Assembly: GCF_008868125.1 (NCBI RefSeq)
Contig: NZ_WAAQ01000003.1
Location: 248,001 to 312,000, forward strand
Length of the DNA stretch: 64,000 nt
DNA from: Microbacterium maritypicum
Lineage (GTDB): Bacteria > Actinomycetota > Actinomycetes > Actinomycetales > Microbacteriaceae
Direction: 5' to 3'
Position numbers and translations under genes: made by a program. The notes beneath the pieces were generated by a model, which did not search any database, had not been told where the DNA came from, and saw only the letters and a list, made by a program, of their open reading frames with translations. This document shows, in pieces, positions 44,909 through 52,907 of the stretch. Numbering within the stretch: position 1 is the first letter of the stretch; each line of letters begins with the position of its first letter.

Positions 44909-46270
44909 ATGACATCCTCAGTGAGCGCGGCCCCCACCGCCCCCTCCGTCCCGACCTCGAAGCTCAAGCGGGTCGTCGCGGCCTCCATGGCCGGCACGGT
45001 CGTGGAGTGGTACGAGTTCTTCCTCTACGCCACCGCGGCCAGCCTGGTGTTCGGCACCTACTTCTTCCCGGCGACCGGTTCGCCCCTCGACGGCATCATC
45101 GCGGCCTTCGTCACCTACGCGATCGGCTTCATCGCCCGGCCCCTCGGTGGCATCGTCTTCGGCCAGATCGGCGACAGGTTCGGCCGCAAGCCCACCCTCC
45201 AGGCCACGATCATCATCGTCGGCGCGGCGACCTTCCTGATGGGGTGCCTCCCCGGCTTCCAGAGCATCGGCTACTGGGCACCCGCGCTGCTGGTGGCGCT
45301 CCGCTTCCTCCAGGGCTTCGCCGTGGGTGGGGAGTGGGGCGGTGCGGTGCTGCTGGTCGCCGAGCAGAGCCCCGACCGTTCGCGCTCCTTCTGGTCGAGC
45401 TGGCCTCAGGCCGCTGTTCCGGTAGGCAACCTCCTCGCCACCCTCGTGCTGCTCGTGAGCTCGTGGGTGATGAGCTCGGCCGCCTTCCTCGAATGGGGAT
45501 GGCGCATCGCCTTCTGGCTGTCGGCCGTGATCGTGCTGGTCGGGTTCTACATCCGCCGCCACGTCGAGGAGGCGCCGATCTTCCTCGAGGCCAAGGCGCA
45601 GGTCGAGGCCGAGAAGGCCACGTCGTACGGCGTCGTCGAGGTGCTGCGCCGGTACCCGAAGGGCATCCTGCAGGCCATGGGCATCCGCTTCGCCGAGAAC
45701 ATCGTCTACTACATCGTGGTCAGCTTCACGATCGTGTACCTGAAGACCGTGCACGAGTACGACACCAGTCAGCTGCTGCTCGCTCTGCTCATCGCGCACG
45801 TCGTGCACTTCGCGATCATCCCGCAGCTGGGGCGACTCGCGGATCGGTGGGGGCGCAAGCCCGTCTACCTCACCGGGGCCATCCTCAGTGCGACGTGGGC
45901 GTTCTTCGCGTTCCCGATGTTCGACACCCTCAACCCGGTGCTGATCGTGCTGGCCGTCACCATCGGGCTCTGCTTCCACGCGTTCATGTACGCCCCGCAG
46001 CCGGCGGTGATGGCAGAGCTCTTCCCCACCCGCATGCGCTACTCGGGAGTCTCGCTCGGCTCCCAGGTCACGGCCATCCTCGCCGGGTCGCTCGCGCCGA
46101 TCCTCGCGATCCAGTGGCTGCGCGACTTCGGCTCCTGGCTGCCGATCGCGATCTACATCGTCATCGCCTGCGTCGTGACGGCCGTCGCCGTGGTCTCGCT
46201 GCGCGAGACGAAGGGCATCTCGCTGCAGGCGATCGACGACGCCGATGCCGCCCGCACGGCCGCGGCCTGA
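44909..46270 (+). CDS. MHS family MFS transporter (metabolite:proton symporter)
   Basis: A 453-residue 12-helix transporter of the metabolite:H+ symporter family. The hallmark N-terminal TVVEWYEFFLYATAASLVFG and GQIGDRFGRKPTL loop are present, and the second half has GRLADRWGRKPVY. AAGGAG lies upstream of the ATG. It precedes a 3-hydroxybutyrate dehydrogenase gene by 19 bases, suggesting uptake of 3-hydroxybutyrate or a related short-chain acid. Confidence 0.9.
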   Translation: MTSSVSAAPTAPSVPTSKLKRVVAASMAGTVVEWYEFFLYATAASLVFGTYFFPATGSPLDGIIAAFVTYAIGFIARPLGGIVFGQIGDRFGRKPTLQATIIIVGAATFLMGCLPGFQSIGYWAPALLVALRFLQGFAVGGEWGGAVLLVAEQSPDRSRSFWSSWPQAAVPVGNLLATLVLLVSSWVMSSAAFLEWGWRIAFWLSAVIVLVGFYIRRHVEEAPIFLEAKAQVEAEKATSYGVVEVLRRYPKGILQAMGIRFAENIVYYIVVSFTIVYLKTVHEYDTSQLLLALLIAHVVHFAIIPQLGRLADRWGRKPVYLTGAILSATWAFFAFPMFDTLNPVLIVLAVTIGLCFHAFMYAPQPAVMAELFPTRMRYSGVSLGSQVTAILAGSLAPILAIQWLRDFGSWLPIAIYIVIACVVTAVAVVSLRETKGISLQAIDDADAARTAAA

Positions 46271-46289
46271 CACACCGAAGGAGCACGAC

Positions 46290-47036
46290 ATGACCGATCT
46301 GCGAGGACGCACGGCGCTCGTCACGGGTGGTGCGAGCGGGATCGGCGCCGCGTGTGCCCGGGAATTCGCTTCGGCGGGCGCCCGGGTCACGGTTGCCGAT
46401 GTCGACCGTGAGGCCGCGGAGGCTCTCGCCACGGAGATCGGCGGGCAGGCGTGGTGCGTCGACCTATCCGACCTCGGTGCGCTCGCCGATGCCCGCATCG
46501 ACGTCGACATCCTCGTCAACAACGCCGGAGTGCAGCACGTGAGTCCGATCGAGGACTTCGCACCGGAGCGGTTCTCGTTCATCCTGCGCCTCATGCTCGA
46601 AGCGCCGTTCCTGCTCATCCGCGCCGCACTCCCGGGAATGTACGACCGGGGCTTCGGGCGGGTGATCAACATCTCGAGCGTGCACGGCCTGCGCGCCTCG
46701 GCCTACAAGTCGGCGTACGTCGCGGCGAAGCACGGTCTGGAGGGGCTGTCGAAGGTGACGGCGCTGGAGGGTGGACCGCGCGGGGTGACGAGCAACTGCA
46801 TCGATCCCGGGTACGTGCGCACGCCGCTCGTCGAGAAGCAGATCGCCGATCAGGCCCGGGTGCACGGCATCCCCGAGGAGGAGGTCCTCGCGAACGTGAT
46901 GCTGACCGAGTCGGCCATCAAGCGGCTCGTCGAGCCGAGCGAGGTCGCCTCCCTGGCGCTGTGGCTCGCAGGCGACACTGCGGGGATGGTGACAGGGGCG
47001 AGCTACACGATCGACGGCGGATGGTCGGCGCGCTGA
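46290..47036 (+). CDS. 3-hydroxybutyrate dehydrogenase (SDR family)
   Basis: A 248-residue short-chain dehydrogenase that closely resembles 3-hydroxybutyrate dehydrogenases, which convert 3-hydroxybutyrate and NAD to acetoacetate. The cofactor motif is TGGASGIG, NNAG is intact, and the catalytic Ser/Tyr/Lys lie in NISSVHG and SAYVAAKHG. VQHVSPIEDF is typical of the enzyme's substrate pocket region. GAAGGAG precedes the ATG. It follows the MHS transporter in a two-gene operon under the divergent LysR regulator. Confidence 0.88.
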   Translation: MTDLRGRTALVTGGASGIGAACAREFASAGARVTVADVDREAAEALATEIGGQAWCVDLSDLGALADARIDVDILVNNAGVQHVSPIEDFAPERFSFILRLMLEAPFLLIRAALPGMYDRGFGRVINISSVHGLRASAYKSAYVAAKHGLEGLSKVTALEGGPRGVTSNCIDPGYVRTPLVEKQIADQARVHGIPEEEVLANVMLTESAIKRLVEPSEVASLALWLAGDTAGMVTGASYTIDGGWSAR

Positions 47037-47281
47037 CCGGTCGGCAGAAGCGCATTCGTGCGAATGGATGCAACGGGTTGCAACCTCGTCCGGTATACCA
47101 TTTCGCCATACGCCCAGCAGTGTCAGTCCCCAGCTGACCGTGGGCGGGGCGGCTCAGCCGTCATGCGGAGGGAGAGTGGATCTCTTTTCGATCCCGAGGG
47201 GGGATGGGGTGGGAGTTCGGTCCCCAGCCGGCACCCACCCCCACACTCGGCCCCTCCGCCACTCCGCGCGGTCGCATCGGC

Positions 47282-48367
47282 TCAGTTGAATCTGCTCACG
47301 ATCCAGAACCCGGCGATCATGAGCGCGATGACGATGGGTATCCATGTGCCGCCGCGTTTGAGTCGCCGCCCTTGAGGGGCGACTCCGGGCGGCGGGGTGA
47401 GCAGGCCTGCAGGCGGCGCGAACGGCAGCGACGGACTTGACGTCGGGGCCGATGCCCCCGCTCTCGTCTCGGCGAAGAGCCGCTCATCGCGCCACCGCGC
47501 CCACTGCTCGAACTTCGTCAGCAGGGCGCCGACGGTACCGAACAGCCACGCCCAGGTGTCGGGATCGAGGGTCGACACCTTCCGCTGCGTGTAGAGGAAG
47601 AGCCAGTCGTCGACGATCTCCACGTCGAGCTCGGCGGCGTTGTCGATGAACCGCGCCATGATGTCGGGCGTGAAGAGATAGAGCGCGTCGCGTTCGTATC
47701 CCTCGGGGCAGTAGAGCGTGAAGTGCTGGTCGAAGTCGCCCTCGAGCGACAGCCGCTGGCTTCGCTGGAACGATGCCGGCAGGTTCGAGCCGAACCCGTT
47801 GTTGCCCTTGGCGTCGAGGACGATGTTCGGCAGCGGTGCATCGAGCTTCACGGCCACGTAGCCCCAGCGGTAGGTCGTGGAGTTCTTTCCCGACTGCACC
47901 GTGTACTGGTAGTTGCCGAATTCGACGAAGCGTGGCCTGGTACCGCGGATCAGATCGGTGGACTGCCGTCCGCGCCCGAGGTGGAAGATCATGCCGGGCA
48001 GCGGCGGGTCGACGACCTTGGGCTCGTAGGTCATGCCGTTCGTCTGCGCGAACCGATGCAGGCGGAACCGCGTCGTCTGGGCATTGCGCACGCCCAGCCA
48101 GATCATGACGCCCGCGGCGGCCAGCAGAAGCGCGATCAGCACGAGGGGGATCGCTGCGGACGCGGGGGAGCCGCCGAAGGATGCCAGGCTCAGGACCACG
48201 CTGATGAGGACAGGCAGCATCACCACGGCGACGATCGCGACCGCCACGATGCCGATGATCGTGGATGCCCCGATGCCACCCGTCGGCCGGGAACGGAGCT
48301 CCGCGGCGAAGGCGCGCACCGCGCTCGCGTCGACCGGATCGGTGAGGGGTCGGGCGTCGAAGGTCAT
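47282..48367 (-). CDS. Hypothetical membrane protein
   Basis: A 361-residue protein of unknown family. Two adjacent membrane helices are near the N-terminus (TIIGIVAVAIVAVVMLPVLI, then PLVLIALLLAAAGVMIWLGV). A cytosolic-type domain of about 200 residues follows, and a final hydrophobic helix (IPIVIALMIAGFWIV) sits at the C-terminus. The soluble part contains RFVEFGNYQYTVQSGKNSTTYRWGY, which reads like a folded beta domain. It starts 11 bases after the preceding minus-strand gene and is probably co-transcribed with it. Confidence 0.82.
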   Translation of the reverse strand: MTFDARPLTDPVDASAVRAFAAELRSRPTGGIGASTIIGIVAVAIVAVVMLPVLISVVLSLASFGGSPASAAIPLVLIALLLAAAGVMIWLGVRNAQTTRFRLHRFAQTNGMTYEPKVVDPPLPGMIFHLGRGRQSTDLIRGTRPRFVEFGNYQYTVQSGKNSTTYRWGYVAVKLDAPLPNIVLDAKGNNGFGSNLPASFQRSQRLSLEGDFDQHFTLYCPEGYERDALYLFTPDIMARFIDNAAELDVEIVDDWLFLYTQRKVSTLDPDTWAWLFGTVGALLTKFEQWARWRDERLFAETRAGASAPTSSPSLPFAPPAGLLTPPPGVAPQGRRLKRGGTWIPIVIALMIAGFWIVSRFN

Positions 48368-48378
48368 CCGCGGGGACG

Positions 48379-49347
48379 TCACCTGTTCACCGCATCGGCG
48401 TCCCACGTGAGGTCGGCGCCCTCCGGGAGCGGGAGGGCTTCCAGGTGCTCGTCCGCGCACAGCGCCTCGATCAGTGCGGGCGAGCCGGCCACGATCGTGG
48501 AGTCGAAGTCGACCTCGCTCACCAGCACCCAGGCGTGATCCTCCGGCCAGAGGAGGCTCGGGCTCTGTGCCGCCGGCGGGAATCCGCGCTCCTCGGCGGG
48601 GAGATCGCGCCAAGGGACGTGCAGCACCCACTCCGGATCGGCGAACGCACGCGGGGCAGCGGAGAACAGCACGTGTCCCCGTCCTGGCAGCTCGAACCTC
48701 GGCCCCTCCGAGATCTCCTTCGAGAGGATGCCCTCCTGCCAGGTGGGCTTGCGGAAGACGTTGTTGAACGGATCGCGCGCGCTGCGGTCGAGCATCGCCT
48801 GATGGTTCGGATCGTCCGAGAATGTCGGGAACGAGCGCGATGGGGTGATGCCGACAAAGCCCAGCAGATCGCCTCGCCCCTCCCAGAGCGCGGCGAAACC
48901 GGCGTCCGGCGTATGCGTGTGCTCGACGAGGTGGGTGACGATGTTCGCCAGGTGGGCAGGTTCCAGCTCGCCCTCCATCGGCGCGGTGAACTCGCGACCG
49001 TCGGGGGCGATCCGCGTGCGCCAGTCGCCGTCGGACGGGGTGCGCACGAGCCGGTTCCACTGCGCGAGCGGGTGGAGGACGGTGCCGAACGCCGCCGCCG
49101 TCTGCGCCCACGACACCGGCTCGTCGACGAATCGGGCCATGAGCGCGTGCTGCGCGGACTCGGGCATCCGCACCCACTCGTCCGCCGTCGGAATCGCCCG
49201 ATCCGGCGATGAGCGAACGATGGCCGGATGGAAGATGCGCGCATACGCGGGAAAGCCGCGGGGCACCACCTCATGCATGGTCTCGTTGCCGGCGTCGAGC
49301 CGCTCACGCAGCCATGCCCCCGCCGAGGGATCGGGCGTCCACTCCAT
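48379..49347 (-). CDS. Hypothetical protein
   Basis: A 322-residue soluble protein without signal peptide or obvious motif. It is rich in tryptophan, proline and acidic residues (for example WVLHVPWRDLPAEERGF). Codon use is normal for this genome and the frame is full length, so the gene is credible. I recognise no family. It heads a two-gene operon with the membrane protein and is divergent from the Pr6Pr-type gene. Confidence 0.8.
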   Translation of the reverse strand: MEWTPDPSAGAWLRERLDAGNETMHEVVPRGFPAYARIFHPAIVRSSPDRAIPTADEWVRMPESAQHALMARFVDEPVSWAQTAAAFGTVLHPLAQWNRLVRTPSDGDWRTRIAPDGREFTAPMEGELEPAHLANIVTHLVEHTHTPDAGFAALWEGRGDLLGFVGITPSRSFPTFSDDPNHQAMLDRSARDPFNNVFRKPTWQEGILSKEISEGPRFELPGRGHVLFSAAPRAFADPEWVLHVPWRDLPAEERGFPPAAQSPSLLWPEDHAWVLVSEVDFDSTIVAGSPALIEALCADEHLEALPLPEGADLTWDADAVNR

Positions 49348-49427
49348 GCGACCACGCTACCGGGCACTGCGCTGTTCGTGCGGTCGGCGGACACCGGGTG
49401 CGCACAGAGCCGCCCTAGGCTGACGTC

Positions 49428-50093
49428 GTGGAGACCGAGATCGAGACCGAGACCGTCGCGCCGCAGACCCGCCGCGCGTGGGGAATCGCCCGCATCGTGG
49501 TCGGCGCCTCGGTCATCGTCGTCCTCCTCTACGCCTACGCTCTGCGCATCGCCGTGGGGGACGCGAGCCCGTTCGACTACTTCGGGTACTTCACGAACCA
49601 GACCAGTCTCATCGCGGCGCTCGTCCTGATCGGCAGCGGTGCACTCGGGGCCACCGGCCGATCGGTTCCCTCGTGGTTCGCGTTGCTGCGCGGCATCGTG
49701 ACCGCCTACTTGCTCGTGGTCGGCGTGATCTACAACGTGCTCGTCCCCGGCACGGGCTCGGCGCCGCCCTGGGTGAGCGTGCTGCTGCACGTCGTCTTCC
49801 CCCTGCTCGTGGCGCTCGACTGGCTGCTCGTCGGCGATCGCCCCCGGCTGCCGTGGTCCCGCCTCTGGATGCTCGTGCCCTACCCCCTGATCTGGCTGGT
49901 CGTGGTCCTGTGGCGCGGAGTCACCGACGGCTGGGTGCCCTACGGCTTCCTGCTCCCCGAACGCGGGCTCGGTTCGCTGATGCTCCACGTGCTCGGGCTG
50001 CTCGTCGCCGTGCTGCTCGCCGGCGTCCTGGTCTGGACGGCCAGCCGATTCCGCGGCGTGTCGTTGAGGGAGAACGCATCCCCCCTCGACTGA
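49428..50093 (+). CDS. Pr6Pr family membrane protein
   Basis: A 221-residue integral membrane protein with six predicted helices, matching the Pr6Pr family. The markers are FGYFTNQTSLIAALVL after the first helix, HVVFPLLVALDWLL, and PYPLIWLVVVLWRGVTDGWVPYGFL. Function in the family is unknown. The start is GTG, and no strong ribosome-binding site is evident. Confidence 0.85.
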   Translation: METEIETETVAPQTRRAWGIARIVVGASVIVVLLYAYALRIAVGDASPFDYFGYFTNQTSLIAALVLIGSGALGATGRSVPSWFALLRGIVTAYLLVVGVIYNVLVPGTGSAPPWVSVLLHVVFPLLVALDWLLVGDRPRLPWSRLWMLVPYPLIWLVVVLWRGVTDGWVPYGFLLPERGLGSLMLHVLGLLVAVLLAGVLVWTASRFRGVSLRENASPLD

Positions 50094-50175
50094 GCCGATT
50101 TTCCTTGGTGCTCCCGGGCGGGCACTACGGTGGGAACCGCGTCACGCGAGCCGACTGTCATGGGGGAGAGTTCGA

Positions 50176-51189
50176 ATGCTGAATCAGGCCGAAGCCGTGT
50201 CCGGCGAGCGGGTCTTCCGCAGGAACCCGCTCCGCTCGGCCGTCGGCGCGATCGTGCTCTCCGCGGTGCTGTCGGCGGTGACGCTCTTCGTGCTCCCGAA
50301 GTTCCTGCCGCGCACCATGAACATCTCGACCCGCGGCGTGTTGGTGCTCGTCGTCGCGATCGCGCTGACCGTGGCGGTGTTCGCCGGCTTCTTCTGGTTC
50401 CGTAACATCCGGATCGTCATACGCCCCGATGCGGTCGAGATCGGCAAGGCCGGCAACCGCGAGACGTTCCCGCGCGCCACGACTGCCTTCCGCTCGAAGA
50501 TCACCGAGCACCGCACGAACGGACTCCCGAGCGGCACCACGCGCGCCCTGATCGTGCACACCGGCGACCGCGAGATCACGATCGAGCTGCCCGGGTACTC
50601 GCGACCCCTGTTCAACGAGCTCATGGCGACGCTGAACCCGATCGCGCTGCCGGTGTTCGACGACCCTGTCGCCGCCGCGCGCGCCGGAGCCCAGCTGCCG
50701 ACGCAGTTCACGATCGACGCCACGGGGGAGCGGCGCCTGGCCACGCGGATCACGGTCGCCGCCGTCGTGTTCCTCGTCATCGCGATCGGCGTCGGGCTGC
50801 TCGTGGCGGTGCCCGGTTTCGTCGACAGCGAGCTCTCGGCACTCATTCTGCTCGCGCCGTTCGCCGCGGTCGCCGCCATCGGCTTCGGGATCGGCGCCGT
50901 GCAGCGTCGGCGCCTGGTGCGATCGATCCCCGCTCAGGTGTCGGTCGACTCCCAGGGCATCCGCATCGACGGTGTCGACACGCCCTACGCGCAGCTGGCT
51001 CGCATCTGGTTGACCCCGCCCGCGTACCCGGTCAAGCGACTCCGCTTCGACCGTGCTGCCGGCAAGACCACGACGCACCTGCTCGCCTCCTCCCGCGTCG
51101 GCATCACGCCCGACTACGGCGATCTCCTCCTGGCTGTGCGCGCCCGTACGGCGCATCTGCCCGGCCTGCTCTCCCTGGACCTCGAGTGA
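50176..51189 (+). CDS. Hypothetical membrane protein
   Basis: A 337-residue protein with two N-terminal membrane helices and two more near residues 190-240. The intervening beta-rich domains (IRIVIRPDAVEIGKAGNRETFPR and QVSVDSQGIRIDGVDTPYAQLARIWL) look like repeated PH-like modules. GGGGGAGA precedes the ATG. It is the first of three genes linked by four-base overlaps. No specific function can be assigned. Confidence 0.8.
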   Translation: MLNQAEAVSGERVFRRNPLRSAVGAIVLSAVLSAVTLFVLPKFLPRTMNISTRGVLVLVVAIALTVAVFAGFFWFRNIRIVIRPDAVEIGKAGNRETFPRATTAFRSKITEHRTNGLPSGTTRALIVHTGDREITIELPGYSRPLFNELMATLNPIALPVFDDPVAAARAGAQLPTQFTIDATGERRLATRITVAAVVFLVIAIGVGLLVAVPGFVDSELSALILLAPFAAVAAIGFGIGAVQRRRLVRSIPAQVSVDSQGIRIDGVDTPYAQLARIWLTPPAYPVKRLRFDRAAGKTTTHLLASSRVGITPDYGDLLLAVRARTAHLPGLLSLDLE

Positions 51190-51776
51190 CGGGGGAGTCG
51201 GGGCACGACCCCGAGTACCCGATCCGCACGGAGCGCCTGCTCCTACGCCCGATCGCGCCCGCCGATGCCGCACCGATGCACGTCTACAAGTCCGACCCTG
51301 ATGCCGTACGGTACGTGCCCTACGCGCCACTGGAGCTCGCGGAGGTCGAACAGCGCATCGCCACCACCTGGTCGAACACGCGCTTCGCGAAGGAGGGCGA
51401 CGCGGTCTCCCTCGCCGTCGAGGAGCGTTCATCCGGCGCACTCCTCGGCGACGTGGTGCTGTTCTGGCGCAGCGAGAGCGACCGATCCGGCGAGGTCGGG
51501 TACATCTTCGACCCGCGCGCCGGCGGCCGTGGCTATGCGACCGAGGCGGTCGACGCGCTCCTCGCGCTGGGCTTCGACGGCGTGGGCCTGCACCGCATCG
51601 TGGCGCGCATCGACGAGCGCAACACGGCATCGGCCGGGGTCGTGGAAAGGCTCGGCTTCCGCCGCGAGGCCCGTCTGGTGGAGAGCGAATGGTTCAAGGG
51701 CGAATGGACGACGTTGCTCGTCTACGCCCTCCTCGAAGACGAATGGCGGGGGCGCGACGGCGCGGACGGCTCGTGA
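51186..51776 (+). CDS. GNAT family acetyltransferase (RimJ/RimL-like)
   Basis: A 196-residue GNAT enzyme of the RimJ/RimL-like group. IRTERLLLRPIAPADA is the usual start, VGYIFDPRAGGRGYATEAVDALL the acetyl-CoA loop, and NTASAGVVERLGFRREARLVES the C-terminal signature. The substrate may be a ribosomal protein terminus or a small molecule. The GTG start overlaps the preceding stop by four bases. Confidence 0.88.
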   Translation: MTGESGHDPEYPIRTERLLLRPIAPADAAPMHVYKSDPDAVRYVPYAPLELAEVEQRIATTWSNTRFAKEGDAVSLAVEERSSGALLGDVVLFWRSESDRSGEVGYIFDPRAGGRGYATEAVDALLALGFDGVGLHRIVARIDERNTASAGVVERLGFRREARLVESEWFKGEWTTLLVYALLEDEWRGRDGADGS

Positions 51777-52156
51777 CGGGATCCCCCATAATCGAGGATG
51801 TGACTGCGACTGCAACCCTTCCCTCCCTCGACGGCCGCCGATTCCGCATGGTGTCGTCCACGACCTCTGCGGTCGACCCGGAATCCCCGAGCATCTTCGA
51901 GTACTTCGAGCGCGACGGCGCGATCTGGGGCGGGTACGAGGGTGACACGGTCACCTTCGGCAAGTTCGTCGGCACCCGCACGGGTGACACGATCTGGGTG
52001 TCTTTCGTGCACGTGCTCAAGGCTGACGGCACGGTCGTGACCGGCGACGGCGAGAGCGAGCTGGAGCTGACCGACGAGGGCGGCATCCGCCTGGTCGAGC
52101 ACTACGAGATGCACGGACTCCCGCAGCTGAGCGTGTGCGAGGAGATCACCGCCTGA
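51773..52156 (+). CDS. Small conserved hypothetical protein
   Basis: A 127-residue beta-rich soluble protein, with alternating strands such as FEYFERDGAIWGGYEGDTVTFGKFVGTRTG. It belongs to a widespread actinobacterial type sometimes misnamed N-acetylglutamate synthase; no acetyltransferase motif is present here. The proposed GTG start overlaps the preceding acetyltransferase stop, and a later GTG ten codons downstream is an alternative. The stop lies in a hairpin shared with the convergent Lrp gene. Confidence 0.75.
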   Translation: MTGSPIIEDVTATATLPSLDGRRFRMVSSTTSAVDPESPSIFEYFERDGAIWGGYEGDTVTFGKFVGTRTGDTIWVSFVHVLKADGTVVTGDGESELELTDEGGIRLVEHYEMHGLPQLSVCEEITA

Positions 52157-52170
52157 GGCCTGCGCCTCAG
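52153..52170. terminator. Compact hairpin overlapping two convergent stop codons
   Basis: CTGAGGC and its complement with a 4-base loop overlap the stop codon of the small plus-strand gene and the stop of the convergent Lrp gene. The stem is only 7 bp, so termination would be partial. Confidence 0.5.
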
Positions 52171-52757
52171 CGCGGCGGCAGCGCGTCGCGACCGGGCGAG
52201 GCCGGCGTCCACCGTGTCATCCCGAGCGGTGCGGTGACGCTGCTTCGTTCCGGCAGGTCCCCCGGCAGCAGGTAGGGGCGGCGGATCACCTCGTCGAGCA
52301 CCACCACGCTGACCACCGTGCGCACCTCGGGAAGCTGAGCGATCACTCCGGTGGAGAACTCGTGCACGCCGCTGACATCGACGGCGCGGATCAGCAGCAT
52401 CGCGTCGTGCTCGCCTGTGGTGATCGCGCACCACTCCACATCGGGCATCTCCAGCACCCGCTCCCGGAACGACGCCCAGGCCTGCGGCATCACGGTGACG
52501 AAGACGAGGGCGCCGATGGAGAGCCCCGCCTTCGCCTGATCCACGCGGGCGCTGAAGCCCGTGATGACGCCGTCGTGCACGAGCGACTCGACGCGCGTGT
52601 AGGCGTTCGCGCGTGAGATCCCCACCTTGTCGGCGAGAGCCGCGATCGAGACACGACCGTTATCACGCAGGACTTCGAGGATTCTGTACGCCGTCTCGTC
52701 CAATGGGGCGGCACTTCGTCCAGAATGCTTCGAATCTTCCGCATTCTTGCTGGACAT
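52167..52757 (-). CDS. Lrp/AsnC family transcriptional regulator
   Basis: A 196-residue Lrp-type regulator. The HTH reads LRDNGRVSIAALADKVGIS, then RANAYTRVESLVHDGVI, followed by the RAM effector domain. The C-terminal extension of about 30 residues beyond the domain is proline/arginine-rich. The ATG at MSSKNAEDSKH was chosen; it lies under the first of several TGGACA repeats, which suggests autoregulation. The gene is divergent from the second peptide ABC operon. Confidence 0.9.
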   Translation of the reverse strand: MSSKNAEDSKHSGRSAAPLDETAYRILEVLRDNGRVSIAALADKVGISRANAYTRVESLVHDGVITGFSARVDQAKAGLSIGALVFVTVMPQAWASFRERVLEMPDVEWCAITTGEHDAMLLIRAVDVSGVHEFSTGVIAQLPEVRTVVSVVVLDEVIRRPYLLPGDLPERSSVTAPLGMTRWTPASPGRDALPPR

Positions 52758-52839
52758 ATTGTTCCTCACATCCGAGGTTCTGGACAGAGCGTGTCGAGGT
52801 GACCCACTCTTGCTGGACACATCGTCGCATATGATGCGA
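52745..52839. promoter_or_regulatory. Phased repeats in the Lrp/ABC operon divergent promoter
   Basis: TCTTGCTGGACA occurs at 52745 and again at 52808. The core TGGACA is present three times, starting at 52751, 52781 and 52814, about three helical turns apart. A 6-bp inverted repeat TCGCAT-ATG-ATGCGA follows at 52825. Regularly spaced sites on one face fit the wrapping mode of Lrp-type octamers. Confidence 0.65.
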
Positions 52840-52907
52840 ATCTGATCCACGGTCGTCCACATCGGTGGCGACTCACCCGAATGTACTCCTCGCCTCTGGA
52901 GGCCCTC

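Noticed and set aside
44056..46293. A 745-codon open frame overlapping lysR and the MHS transporter
   Set aside because: It crosses two genes with clear family signatures in other frames and contains low-complexity Arg/Gly/His runs.
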